NCBI RefSeq assembly: GCF_026041215.1
Contig: NZ_JAPEIQ010000026.1
Span: 248,001-312,000, forward strand
DNA: 64,000 bases
Reading direction: 5' to 3'
Source of the DNA: Hoyosella sp. YIM 151337
GTDB taxonomy: Bacteria > Actinomycetota > Actinomycetes > Mycobacteriales > Mycobacteriaceae
Made by a program: the position numbers and the translations under genes. The notes beneath the pieces are model-generated. The model had not been told where the DNA came from, ran no database searches, and saw nothing but the letters and a program-made list of their open reading frames with translations. This document shows, in pieces, positions 54,805 to 63,596 of the stretch. The first letter of the stretch is position 1; each line of letters begins with the position of its first letter.

Positions 54805-54831
54805 ATACATACGTATAGAACGTTCGTATAG
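54805..54831. promoter_or_regulatory. Candidate operator between P450 and TetR genes
   Basis: An ATACGTAT palindrome (54809-54816) overlaps the first of two CGTATAG direct repeats (54812-54818 and 54825-54831) that flank AACGTT. A TetR site in this spacer could repress both genes. Confidence 0.5.
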
Positions 54832-54840
54832 ATTGTGTCC

Positions 54841-54846
54841 TAAACT
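54841..54846 (+). promoter_or_regulatory. -10 box TAAACT for leaderless TetR gene
   Basis: TAAACT, 7 nt, ATG at 54854; no Shine-Dalgarno. Confidence 0.5.
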
Positions 54847-54853
54847 CGCTTAC

Positions 54854-55435
54854 ATGGGCCACCGAGAAGACCTGCTCGCGGCGGCGAGGAAGCTGATCAG
54901 CGAAAAGGGGTATGCGCGGATCACAGCACGCGACCTCGTTGCGGAGTCTGGGACCAATCTCGCGTCCATCGGCTATCACTTCGGCTCGAAAGAGTCGCTG
55001 CTGAACTCCGCGATCTTCGATGCCTTCAGCGAGTGGACAACCTACCTGGCCGAAACCGCCATGCAGGCCGACGTCGAGGCCCCGCATGAGCGGGCGATCA
55101 TCACCTGGGCCGCGATGCTCGACGGTTTTCGCGCGCAGCAGCCACTCCTCATTGCGTTCGCCGAGGCGCTCGCGCAAGCCGAACGCACCCCCGCGCTGCG
55201 CGCGCAGTTCGCCGAGCAGTACCGCACCATGCGGGCACGAGTGGCCGGCTACGTCGCTGAAGCTATCGGTCCGCTCACACCACAGGACCCGCGCGCCAGC
55301 GCGATTGCGAGTTTCATGATCGCGGTGTGCGACGGCTTCGCCGCACAATGGCTGATCGATGCCGACAACGCGCCGTCCGCCGCAGACCTCACCGGCGCGC
55401 TCTCCCTACTCTTCGGCATGACGCGCGACAGCTAG
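54854..55435 (+). CDS. TetR/AcrR-family regulator
   Basis: 193 residues. N-terminal HTH: REDLLAAARKLISEKGYARITARDLVAESGTNLASIGYHFGSKESLL, of the type common to P450-linked regulators. C-terminal domain spans 80-190. The start at 54854 gives the normal family opening; longer in-frame starts run through the P450 gene. Divergent from the P450. Its stop interlocks (CTAG) with that of the glycerophosphodiesterase gene. Confidence 0.9.
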   Translation: MGHREDLLAAARKLISEKGYARITARDLVAESGTNLASIGYHFGSKESLLNSAIFDAFSEWTTYLAETAMQADVEAPHERAIITWAAMLDGFRAQQPLLIAFAEALAQAERTPALRAQFAEQYRTMRARVAGYVAEAIGPLTPQDPRASAIASFMIAVCDGFAAQWLIDADNAPSAADLTGALSLLFGMTRDS

Positions 55436-56217
55436 ACCTCGTTCCCGAGGACCCGGAGCAGCACATCAGGCCGGTCGGTGACGAGACCGTCGACACCCAT
55501 GTCGAGCAACTCCCGCATCTCCGCTTCCTCGTCGATCACCCACACATGAACCTCGGCGCCGATCGAATGCACGGCACGGATGAACCGCTCGTCCACCAGT
55601 GTGAGGCCCCGATACGTGCGCGGCACTTGCGCCATGCCGCCCCACGCGACGCGCCTGCTCAGCCGGCCAGGGGTCCGGCCCAGCCGGCTCGCGGACCACA
55701 GCGCCAGCACTGCGGCAGGAGTCATTGCCGCGATCGGGACGCGGCCGCCGCGCGCGGTGAACATCGCCCGCATCGCGTGCATCCGGCGTGTCGAGAACGA
55801 TGCGATGGCCACCCGATCATGCGTCTTCGTCCGCGCGACCACATCAACGAATGGTTCCACCGCCGCTTGACATTTGACGTCGATGTTGAATTTCGTGTCG
55901 GGCAGCTCTTCGAGCACTTCCACGAGCCGGCTGACAGGTTCACGGCCCGCCACCAGCGCCGTGCTGAGTGTCTCCCACGACAGCTCGCCGATATGGCCCT
56001 TCAAACTGGTCACACGGTCCAGAGTGGGGTCGTGGTGCACCACCACGACCCCATCCGCGGTGACTTGCACGTCGATCTCCAGATACTCGTATCCCCGCTT
56101 TACGGCCTCCCGCAGCGCGGCGAGAGTGTTTTCGAGCCCGTCGAACTCCCCGGTGTGCCAGCCACGGTGCGCGAAGGCGCGCGGCGCGGGCGATGCGAGG
56201 TATGGATGCGGCGTCAT
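55432..56217 (-). CDS. Glycerophosphodiester phosphodiesterase
   Basis: 261 residues, GDPD TIM barrel. The catalytic motif is FAHRGWHTGEFDGLENTLAAL, with His/Arg and Glu-Asn, then YLEIDVQVTADGVVVVHHDPTLDR for the metal and second His. It hydrolyses glycerophosphodiesters to glycerol-3-phosphate and alcohol. No signal peptide, so cytosolic. No clear ribosome site before the ATG; CACACT at 6-nt spacing is a weak leaderless candidate. End overlaps the TetR gene by 4 bp. Confidence 0.93.
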   Translation of the reverse strand: MTPHPYLASPAPRAFAHRGWHTGEFDGLENTLAALREAVKRGYEYLEIDVQVTADGVVVVHHDPTLDRVTSLKGHIGELSWETLSTALVAGREPVSRLVEVLEELPDTKFNIDVKCQAAVEPFVDVVARTKTHDRVAIASFSTRRMHAMRAMFTARGGRVPIAAMTPAAVLALWSASRLGRTPGRLSRRVAWGGMAQVPRTYRGLTLVDERFIRAVHSIGAEVHVWVIDEEAEMRELLDMGVDGLVTDRPDVLLRVLGNEV

Positions 56218-56243
56218 ACTGCCAGTGTGCCTACTGACTCTGA

Positions 56244-56275
56244 GATTTCCTCTCAGAAATCGGGCATGTCCGATT
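56244..56275. promoter_or_regulatory. Two overlapping inverted repeats before the symporter
   Basis: GATTTC-N6-GAAATC (56244-56261) and AATCGG-N6-CCGATT (56258-56275) have the same 6-6-6 layout, with centres 14 bp apart, in the spacer between GDPD and the symporter. They look like a double operator or a structured leader. Confidence 0.45.
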
Positions 56276-56304
56276 CTGGGAGCGCGTAAAGCGCCGCGTC
56301 CGTA

Positions 56305-56310
56305 TACATT
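56305..56310 (+). promoter_or_regulatory. -10 box TACATT for leaderless symporter gene
   Basis: TACATT (within TATACATT), 6 nt, ATG at 56317; no Shine-Dalgarno. One of the clearest cases in the window. Confidence 0.6.
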
Positions 56311-56316
56311 TCTCCA

Positions 56317-57726
56317 ATGCCGAACTTTGAGAAGATCCTGGGCGACCTGAGCTCGTTCGTCTGGGGCCCGTGGCTGCTGATTCCCCTGCTCCTGGGGACG
56401 GGCTTATACCTGACGATCCGGCTGGGCGGAATCCAGTTCAGAAAACTGGTCCCCGCATTGCGGCTCGCGCTTATCGAACGCCGCGACGACGGCGGTAAAG
56501 GTGACATCAGCCAATACCAGGCCTTGACGACAGCGCTGGCGGCGACGGTCGGCGTGGGAAACATTGTCGGTGTGGCTGCCGCGATTGGACTGGGCGGCCC
56601 TGGCGCGCTTTTCTGGATGTGGGTAACAGCGCTCGTCGGCATGGCGAGCAAATACTCTGAGGCATTCCTCGGGGTGCGATTCCGGGTTACCGACGCTAAG
56701 GGGGAACAGTCGGGCGGTCCACAGTATTACTTGTACCGCGGAATCCAGAACAATTGGGGCCTCGTTCTCAGCATTCTGTTCGCCGTCTTCGCTGTCCTCG
56801 CCAGTTTTGGCATCGGCAACATGACGCAGAGCAACGCGGTCGCCGCCCAAATGGAAAACACCTTTGGCGTCGCACCTGCAGTGACCGGGCTGATTCTCTT
56901 CACGTTCACGGGGCTCGTGCTGATCGGCGGGATCAAGTGGATCGGCAGGGTTACCGCGGCGTTCGTGCCCTTCATGATCGTGCTCTACCTCATGGGCGGC
57001 ACCTACATCCTTATCGCAAACGCCGCCGAAATTCCGGGCGCATTCGGTCTCATCTTCTCGGAAGCGTTCACCGGACAATCCGCAGCGGGCGGCCTGCTTG
57101 GCTCCGCGTTCCTGTATGCGCTGCAAATGGGCGTCGCGCGCGGCATCTTTTCGAACGAGTCGGGTATGGGCTCGGCTGCTATCGCAGCGGCGGCCGCGAA
57201 GACCACGCACCCTGTGCGGCAAGGCCTCGTCTCTATGACACAAACGTTCATCGACACCATCATCGTGGTGTCCTTTACTGGCCTCGTGCTGATCACGACC
57301 GGTGTGTGGGATGTGGACCGTGCAGCCTCCGGCACGATGACCGCAAATGCGTTCACGATAGGACTGCCCGGCGAGTGGGGCCATTACATCGTTTCGCTCA
57401 GCGTGATGTTCTTCGCGTTCTCGACGATTCTGGGCTGGTCCTACTATGGCGAACGGTGCGTCGAGCGACTGGTGGGCCGCCGTGGGGTCACCCCGTACCG
57501 GGTCTTTTTCACCTGCGTTGTTTTCGTCGGTGCTGTTTCACAATTGACGATTGTCTGGACGATCGCCGATATCCTGAACGGGCTAATGGCGCTGCCTAAC
57601 CTCATTGGTTTGCTTGTGCTTTCCGGGCTCATTGCCCGCGAAACCAAGCACTATCTCGCACATGACCCTGAGTTGCGGGCATCTGCGCGACAGGTACGTG
57701 AATTCATGGCGACACTGCCGAGATAG
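56317..57726 (+). CDS. Sodium:alanine symporter (AGCS family)
   Basis: 469 residues, about 11 membrane helices. AGCS signatures: TTALAATVGVGNIVGVAAAIGLGGPGA near residue 70, WMWVTALVGMASKYSEAFLGV, GIFSNESGMGSAAIAAAAAKTTHPVRQG and YYGERC. It imports alanine or glycine with Na+. Starts at leaderless spacing. A pair of inverted repeats lies upstream. Confidence 0.94.
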   Translation: MPNFEKILGDLSSFVWGPWLLIPLLLGTGLYLTIRLGGIQFRKLVPALRLALIERRDDGGKGDISQYQALTTALAATVGVGNIVGVAAAIGLGGPGALFWMWVTALVGMASKYSEAFLGVRFRVTDAKGEQSGGPQYYLYRGIQNNWGLVLSILFAVFAVLASFGIGNMTQSNAVAAQMENTFGVAPAVTGLILFTFTGLVLIGGIKWIGRVTAAFVPFMIVLYLMGGTYILIANAAEIPGAFGLIFSEAFTGQSAAGGLLGSAFLYALQMGVARGIFSNESGMGSAAIAAAAAKTTHPVRQGLVSMTQTFIDTIIVVSFTGLVLITTGVWDVDRAASGTMTANAFTIGLPGEWGHYIVSLSVMFFAFSTILGWSYYGERCVERLVGRRGVTPYRVFFTCVVFVGAVSQLTIVWTIADILNGLMALPNLIGLLVLSGLIARETKHYLAHDPELRASARQVREFMATLPR

Positions 57727-57853
57727 CACCAGGTATTCGCCGCACCGGGTGAGAATGAACGCGTAGCTGCGTCGGCAACAATTTCATCCGGTGCGGTGGG
57801 ATTCATCACCCTAGGGTGCCCATTCGCATTTCTCTGCCGTAGTTTTGTCGTTC

Positions 57854-58243
57854 GTGACACAGCAGGGATCGCAGGGCAGCGAGCACGAAAGTCAGTGGGG
57901 CACGCACGAGCCACCGACAGCACCTGATGTACCCGCGCCAGGCTCGGGCGCGTGGGATGCACCCCGTTATCCGCCGTACTTTGCGCAGCCGGGCGCCCCA
58001 TTCGGGTACGACCCAACCACCGGGGCGCCCTACTCACCGAAAAGCCGGCTAGCCGCGGGACTGCTCAATATCCTCATTGCGGGCGTCGGCCGCATGTACG
58101 CGGGTCAAGTCGGCCTGGGCATCGCGCAACTCCTTGTTGCCATCGTCACATGCGGCGTGGGATGGATCTGGAGTCTCATCGACGGCATTCTCATTCTCGT
58201 CAACGGCGGACGGGACGAACAGGGCCGACCGCTCCGGCCGTAG
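57854..58243 (+). CDS. TM2-domain membrane protein
   Basis: 129 residues. A hydrophilic Gln/Ser/Pro/Gly-rich N-terminal half is followed by a TM2 domain: KSRLAAGLLNILIAGVGRMYAGQVGLG, then GWIWSLIDGILILVNGG, two helices joined by a short loop. TM2 proteins are found in all bacteria with unknown role. The start is uncertain: GTG 57854 (TAGTTT box 8 nt before) or TTG 57845. It ends 18 bp before the next gene. Confidence 0.8.
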   Translation: MTQQGSQGSEHESQWGTHEPPTAPDVPAPGSGAWDAPRYPPYFAQPGAPFGYDPTTGAPYSPKSRLAAGLLNILIAGVGRMYAGQVGLGIAQLLVAIVTCGVGWIWSLIDGILILVNGGRDEQGRPLRP

Positions 58244-58249
58244 CGCTGG

Positions 58250-58255
58250 TAGCGT
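58250..58255 (+). promoter_or_regulatory. -10 box TAGCGT for leaderless SDR gene
   Basis: TAGCGT, 6 nt, ATG at 58262; no Shine-Dalgarno. Confidence 0.6.
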
Positions 58256-58261
58256 GACGCC

Positions 58262-59773
58262 ATGACGGACACGCAGCTGCCGGATCCTATACCGGTACCC
58301 AAGGTGCCCAGTTCGTGCCTGGTCACCGGGGCCACCGGCTACATCGGCGGGCGTCTCGCGCCACGCCTGCTGGAGGCAGGTCACAAGGTTCGCGTCCTCG
58401 CACGCACTCCCAGCAAACTTCGCGATACCCCCTGGGCTGCCGATGCGGACATTGTCGCCGGTGACCTGACCGACCCGGCCAGCCTTCGCAGCGCCTGCGA
58501 AGGCATCGACGTCGTCTACTACCTTGTGCACTCGATGGGCGGGTCCGGCAAGTTCGCAGACGTCGAACGAGACTCCGCGCGCAACTTCGTCGCGGCGGCA
58601 GAGGCCGCCGGCGTCAAGCGAATCGTCTATCTCGGCGGTTTGCACCCCTCGGGTGGGGACCTCTCACCCCATCTGCGCTCACGGGCCGACGTGGGCGACA
58701 TCCTCCTGGCGTCGTCGATCCCGACAGTCGTGCTGCAGGCCGGCGTGGTCATCGGATCGGGTTCCGCATCATTCGAGATGATCCGGCACCTCACAGACCG
58801 GCTGCCCGTGATGGTGACCCCGAAATGGGTGAAGAACCGTATTCAGCCGATCGCTGTTCGTGACGCGCTGTACTACTTGCTCTCGTTCGCCGACCTCACC
58901 GTCGCAGAAGGCGTGAACCGTTCCTTCGACATCGGTGGACCGGATGTGATGGAGTACGGCGAGATGATGCGCACCTATGGCGACGTCGCTGGCCTGCCGA
59001 AACGCCGCATGTTGGTGGTTCCTGTATTGACGCCGCGGCTGGCCGGGCACTGGATCAACCTGGTGACCCCAGTGCCGAAGGCGCTCGCCATGCCGCTCAT
59101 CGAGTCGCTCCAATGTGAAGCAATCACGCACGAGAACGACATCGACAGCTACGTCCCGCAGCCCGAAGCCGGGCTGACCCCCTACCGCCGCGCGGTGGAT
59201 CTCGCGCTCAACCGGATCGAAGCGGGACAGGTCGAAACACGGTGGTCGAACGCGGCCGTGCCGGACGCGCCCGCGGATCTGCTGCCATCCGACCCAGACT
59301 GGGCGGGTGAAACCGTGTACACGGATATTCGCACGCGCACATCGTCGGCGTCTCCTGACACATTGTGGGACCTCGTGGAAGGGATCGGCGGCGAACACGG
59401 CTGGTACTCGTTTCCGCTCGCCTGGACGATCCGGGGCTGGATGGACCGGATAGTTGGCGGTGTGGGTCTCCGGCGCGGACGGCGTGATCCCCACCGGCTC
59501 TACAAAGGTGAGGCGCTCGATTTCTGGCGGGTCGAAGAAATCGAGCGCGGCTCATTGCTCCGCCTGCGTGCTGAAATGAAAGTGCCGGGCGGCGCGTGGC
59601 TGGAAATGCGGGTACGCGCGCACCCAGACGGATCGGAATTGCACCAGCGTGCGGTCTTCTTTCCGCGCGGACTGCTCGGGCGTCTCTACTGGTTTTCGAT
59701 CCTGCCGTTCCACGGCATCATCTTCCAGGGCATGGTTCGCAATATCACGCTCGCCGCCGAGCGAGCGAAATAG
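58262..59773 (+). CDS. NAD(P)-binding SDR with C-terminal DUF2867
   Basis: 503 residues. Atypical (NmrA-like) SDR in the first 300: LVTGATGYIGGRLAPRLLEAG, GDLTDPASL, YYLVHSMGGSGKFADVE. The last 170 residues are DUF2867 (GGEHGWYSFPLAWTIRGWMDRIVGGVGLRRGRRDP ... LEMRVRAHPDGSELHQRAVFFPRGLLGRLYW). The family is widespread in actinobacteria and proteobacteria and has no proven reaction. Leaderless spacing to a -10 box, although it follows the TM2 gene closely. Confidence 0.88.
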   Translation: MTDTQLPDPIPVPKVPSSCLVTGATGYIGGRLAPRLLEAGHKVRVLARTPSKLRDTPWAADADIVAGDLTDPASLRSACEGIDVVYYLVHSMGGSGKFADVERDSARNFVAAAEAAGVKRIVYLGGLHPSGGDLSPHLRSRADVGDILLASSIPTVVLQAGVVIGSGSASFEMIRHLTDRLPVMVTPKWVKNRIQPIAVRDALYYLLSFADLTVAEGVNRSFDIGGPDVMEYGEMMRTYGDVAGLPKRRMLVVPVLTPRLAGHWINLVTPVPKALAMPLIESLQCEAITHENDIDSYVPQPEAGLTPYRRAVDLALNRIEAGQVETRWSNAAVPDAPADLLPSDPDWAGETVYTDIRTRTSSASPDTLWDLVEGIGGEHGWYSFPLAWTIRGWMDRIVGGVGLRRGRRDPHRLYKGEALDFWRVEEIERGSLLRLRAEMKVPGGAWLEMRVRAHPDGSELHQRAVFFPRGLLGRLYWFSILPFHGIIFQGMVRNITLAAERAK

Positions 59774-59903
59774 CGTCACACCAGTCACAGCTGTCGCTGG
59801 CACCTACTACCCCTGTCCAGCGGGCGTGTACAAAATGCCTAATTCGTGCACGCGATTGCACAAATATGACGTGGTCGCTGCGAACAGTATGGAGGGGGAC
59901 GGA

Positions 59904-61829
59904 CTAGACCTGAGGTGCCGCTGCCCCGGCGAACTGGCTCATGTACAGCCGGTGGTAAGCGCCCCGTGAGGCGATCAGCTCGTCATGCGAGCCCTGCTCG
60001 ACAATCCGGCCGTCTTCCATCACAAGAATGACATCAGCGTCACGGATCGTGGAGAGGCGGTGCGCTATGACGAACGCCGTGCGGTCTGCGCGCAACCGAG
60101 CCATCGCCTTCTGAATTAACAACTCCGTGCGTGTGTCCACCGAGGACGTCGCCTCATCGAGGATGAGGATCTGCGGTTCCGCCGCGAACGCGCGCGCGAT
60201 GGTAATGAGCTGCTGCTCCCCCACGCTGACGCTGCCGGACTCTTCGTCGAGAACCGTGTCATACCCGTCAGGCAATGTACGGGCGAATCGGTCGACGTAA
60301 CTGTCCTTCGCCGCCGCGACTATCTCGCTATCGCCAGCATGTTCAGCTCCGTACCGGATGTTGTCTTTGATCGATGCGCCGAGCAGCCACGTGTCTTGCA
60401 GCACCATCCCGATGCGTGAACGCAGCTCAGCTCGGGTCATTCGCCGCGTGTCGATGCCGTCGACCAGAATCGCGCCGGAATCGATCTCGTAGAACCGCAT
60501 CAGCACATTCACCAGAGTTGTTTTGCCCGCTCCTGTGGGCCCGACGATAGCGACCATCTGCCCCGGCTCAACAGCAAGAGACAAATCCTCGATGAGCGGC
60601 TGCTCCGGATGGTAACGGAAGGAGACGTGCTGGAACTGGACGCGGCCGCGCGGGTCGGCAACCACTTCCGGGACCTGCGGTTCCGCTGTTTCTTCTGGTG
60701 CGTCAAGAAGCTCAAATACCCGCTCGGCGGAGGCTACCCCGGACTGCAGCACACTGACCATCGACGCGAGCTGTGACAGCGGCTGAGTGAACTGCCGGGA
60801 GTACTGGATGAACGCCTGCACCTCGCCGAGGCTCATTGTGCCGCTGGCCACGCGCATACCGCCGATGACCGCGACGAGCACGTAGTTGATATTGCCGAGG
60901 AATTGGATAACCGGCATTACCAGACCGGACAGGAACTGAGCTTTGAACGAAGCAGCCTGCAGTTTCTCGTTTCGCTCGGTGAAAACCCGCTGCGCGTCGT
61001 CCTCACGCCCGTACGCGAGCACGAGTTCGTGCCCGGTATGTGACTCTTCTACGTGGCCATTCAGCGCGCCAGTGTGGCGCCATTGCCCCGCGTAGTGCGG
61101 CTGCGCCCGGCGCATGATGAACGCGGTGACCACCATTGCAGCAGGCACAGTGAGCAGCGCGATCACCGCCAGCAGCGGCGATATCCACACCATCATTGCG
61201 AGGACCGCAATAACGGTGAGCAGCGCGTTGAGCATTTGGCTGATCGTCTGCTGAAGGCTCTGCGACAGGTTGTCGATGTCATTGGTGACGCGGCTGAGCA
61301 CGTCACCGCGCTGGTGACTGTCGAAGTACTTCAGCGGCAGCCGGTGCACCTTGTGTTCCACGTCTGCGCGCAACTGACGGACAACGCCCTGCACGACGAT
61401 GTTGAGGATGTATCCCGACACCCAGGCGCACAGGGACGCGCCGAGATAGATCGCGAGCGCCAGATACAGCACCCGGGCGAGCGCACCGAAATCCACACCC
61501 GCGCCCGGTATCAGGTTCATTCCCGACACCATGTCTGCGAATGTGTCCCGGCCTTCCGCTCGCAACTGGGCGACCGCTTCGTCGCGGGTGACACCGGCGG
61601 GGAGTTGCCGGCCGATGACCCCGTTGAAGATGATGTCGGTCCCCCAGCCGAGAATTCGCGGTCCGATCGCGTTCAGGACGACTGACGTCACTGTGCAGGT
61701 GAGAACCGCGAGCAAAGCCCACCGCCGCGGCAGCAGACGGCGAAACAGCCGGCGCACGGCCGGGCCGAAGCGGCTCGCCCGATCGTTCGGATTCCCGGGT
61801 GTGGTGGCGGGGCCCATCGGTCTGGTCAT
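59904..61829 (-). CDS. ABC exporter subunit (fused permease-ATPase)
   Basis: 641 residues: a six-helix membrane domain (to about 340) and one ATPase domain with Walker A GPTGAGKTT, Q-loop, signature VSVGEQQL and Walker B ILILDEATSSVDTR. The signature reads SVGEQQ instead of LSGGQ, the usual mark of the degenerate-site partner in heterodimeric exporters. The start overlaps the upstream gene's stop by 4 bp. With the next gene it resembles Rv1272c-Rv1273c/LmrCD-type lipid or drug exporters. Substrate unknown. Confidence 0.92.
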   Translation of the reverse strand: MTRPMGPATTPGNPNDRASRFGPAVRRLFRRLLPRRWALLAVLTCTVTSVVLNAIGPRILGWGTDIIFNGVIGRQLPAGVTRDEAVAQLRAEGRDTFADMVSGMNLIPGAGVDFGALARVLYLALAIYLGASLCAWVSGYILNIVVQGVVRQLRADVEHKVHRLPLKYFDSHQRGDVLSRVTNDIDNLSQSLQQTISQMLNALLTVIAVLAMMVWISPLLAVIALLTVPAAMVVTAFIMRRAQPHYAGQWRHTGALNGHVEESHTGHELVLAYGREDDAQRVFTERNEKLQAASFKAQFLSGLVMPVIQFLGNINYVLVAVIGGMRVASGTMSLGEVQAFIQYSRQFTQPLSQLASMVSVLQSGVASAERVFELLDAPEETAEPQVPEVVADPRGRVQFQHVSFRYHPEQPLIEDLSLAVEPGQMVAIVGPTGAGKTTLVNVLMRFYEIDSGAILVDGIDTRRMTRAELRSRIGMVLQDTWLLGASIKDNIRYGAEHAGDSEIVAAAKDSYVDRFARTLPDGYDTVLDEESGSVSVGEQQLITIARAFAAEPQILILDEATSSVDTRTELLIQKAMARLRADRTAFVIAHRLSTIRDADVILVMEDGRIVEQGSHDELIASRGAYHRLYMSQFAGAAAPQV

Positions 61830-63550
61830 CGCGTCACCATCTGTGACTCGACGGTTTCCCGGTACTCCGCGCAGGTTCTGAGCAGTTCGTCGTGTGTGCC
61901 CGCACCCACCATTCGTCCGCCTTCGAGGACGAGGATCTGGTCGGCATCCTTGATCGTGGCGATTCGCTGTCCGACGATGAGGACGGCCGCATCCGTGGTG
62001 TGCGGAGCGAGCGCCGCGCGCAGCCGGGCGTCGGTGGCGACATCAAGTGCGGAGAACGAGTCGTCGAAGAGGTAGATGTCCGGCTTTCGGACGAGCGCGC
62101 GGGCTATCGCGAGCCGCTGACGCTGACCGCCGGAGACGGTGGTACCGCCTTGCGCCACGCGGCTCTCCAGCCCGTCCGGCATCGCGCGGACGAAGTCCGC
62201 CGCCTGCGCGATCGTCAGGGCTTCCCACAGTTCTTCTTCGGTCGCATCGGGTTTGCCGTATCGCAGGTTGGACGCGATCGTGCCGGAGAAGAGGTACGCG
62301 CGCTGCGGTATGTACCCCATCGCGGCGCGCAGTACGGACGGTTCGAGGTCGCGCACATCAGCCCCGCCTACGAGTACGGCGCCACTGGTCGCGTCGATGA
62401 GCCTCGGTATCAGCTGCAGCACGGTCGACTTGCCAGCCCCGGTGCCACCGATGATCGCGGTTGTTGTGCCCGGTGACACCGTGAACGATATGCCCTCGAT
62501 GACGGGCTTTTCCGCCCCCGGATAGCAGAACGCCGTGTCACGGAACTCAACTCGGCCCGGAGTCGGCATCACACGTATCGGGTCTGCTGGGCGGGTGATC
62601 GACGAGGTGGTCGCGAGAACTTCCGAGATCCGTTCCGCACAGACCGCCGCGCGGGGCACCTGTGATGCCATGAAGGTCACGAACATGATCGACATGAGGA
62701 TCAGCATCAAATAGTTGATCATCGCGGTGAGGGAACCGACCTGCATCCGGTCCGCGCTTATTTCGATCCCGCCGAACCAGATCACTCCGACGAACGTCAC
62801 GTTCAGGATGAGCATCACGGCGGGGAACGCGACAGCCAGCAGTCGGCCAACATGCAGTGCCGTATCGGTCAGTTCCCGGTTGGCACGAGCAAAACGCGCT
62901 GTCTCCCACTGTTCGCGCACGAAGGCGCGAACGACACGGACGCCCGTTATCTGCTCCCTGAGTACCCGGTTGACGGCGTCGATCCTGGACTGCATCGACT
63001 GATAGGCCGGAATCATCTTCGCGATGATCAGCCCCATCGTGAGTGCCAGTGCGGGCACACTCACGGCGATCAGCCACGCCAGTCGCACCTCTTCGCGGAC
63101 GGCCATGATGATGCCCCCGATGCACATCACCGGCGCCAGCACGAGCATCGTCAGCACCATCATGATGAGCGTCTGGACCTGGAGGACGTCATTGGTGTTG
63201 CGTGTGATGAGCGAGGGCGCCCCGAAAAGGCCCATTTCGCGAGCGGAGAAGCCATTCACGCGCCGGAACACATCGCTGCGCACGGCGGCACCGACGGAGG
63301 TGGCGGTGCGCGCGGAAAGGTAAACCGCACCGACGAGGCAGACTATCTGCACAGCCGCGACCGCGAGCATCACCGCGCCGACCCTCAGGATGTACGGAAC
63401 GTCACCTCGAGTGACACCAAAGTCGATGATGTCGGCGTTAAGCCGCGGCAGGAACAATGCTGCGAACGCGCCGATGAACTGCAGAACAACGATTCCCGCG
63501 AGCACCCTCCGGTGCGGCACCAGATACGTTCGCAAAAGGGAAACGAGCAC
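61826..63550 (-). CDS. ABC exporter subunit (fused permease-ATPase)
   Basis: 574 residues: membrane domain (six helices to about 320) and ATPase with Walker A GGTGAGKST, signature TVSGGQRQR and Walker B IYLFDDSFSALD. Asp replaces the usual catalytic Glu after Walker B (DD instead of DE), which again fits a two-gene heterodimer. GTG start, 6 nt after a -10 box. First gene of the pair; translation of the second is coupled. Confidence 0.92.
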   Translation of the reverse strand: MLVSLLRTYLVPHRRVLAGIVVLQFIGAFAALFLPRLNADIIDFGVTRGDVPYILRVGAVMLAVAAVQIVCLVGAVYLSARTATSVGAAVRSDVFRRVNGFSAREMGLFGAPSLITRNTNDVLQVQTLIMMVLTMLVLAPVMCIGGIIMAVREEVRLAWLIAVSVPALALTMGLIIAKMIPAYQSMQSRIDAVNRVLREQITGVRVVRAFVREQWETARFARANRELTDTALHVGRLLAVAFPAVMLILNVTFVGVIWFGGIEISADRMQVGSLTAMINYLMLILMSIMFVTFMASQVPRAAVCAERISEVLATTSSITRPADPIRVMPTPGRVEFRDTAFCYPGAEKPVIEGISFTVSPGTTTAIIGGTGAGKSTVLQLIPRLIDATSGAVLVGGADVRDLEPSVLRAAMGYIPQRAYLFSGTIASNLRYGKPDATEEELWEALTIAQAADFVRAMPDGLESRVAQGGTTVSGGQRQRLAIARALVRKPDIYLFDDSFSALDVATDARLRAALAPHTTDAAVLIVGQRIATIKDADQILVLEGGRMVGAGTHDELLRTCAEYRETVESQMVTR

Positions 63551-63556
63551 AATTGC

Positions 63557-63562
63557 AGCCTA
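63557..63562 (-). promoter_or_regulatory. -10 box TAGGCT for leaderless ABC gene
   Basis: On the minus strand TAGGCT, 6 nt, GTG at 63550; no Shine-Dalgarno. Confidence 0.55.
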
Positions 63563-63596
63563 CGGCCGGTGCCGTGTCCGAATTTCCTGCACCCTG

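Noticed and set aside
59774..59903. GTGCA-N6-TGCAC repeat as CRP site or terminator after the ABC genes
   Set aside because: The arms differ from the CRP consensus and the hairpin is only 5 bp with no clear T-run; too weak to list.
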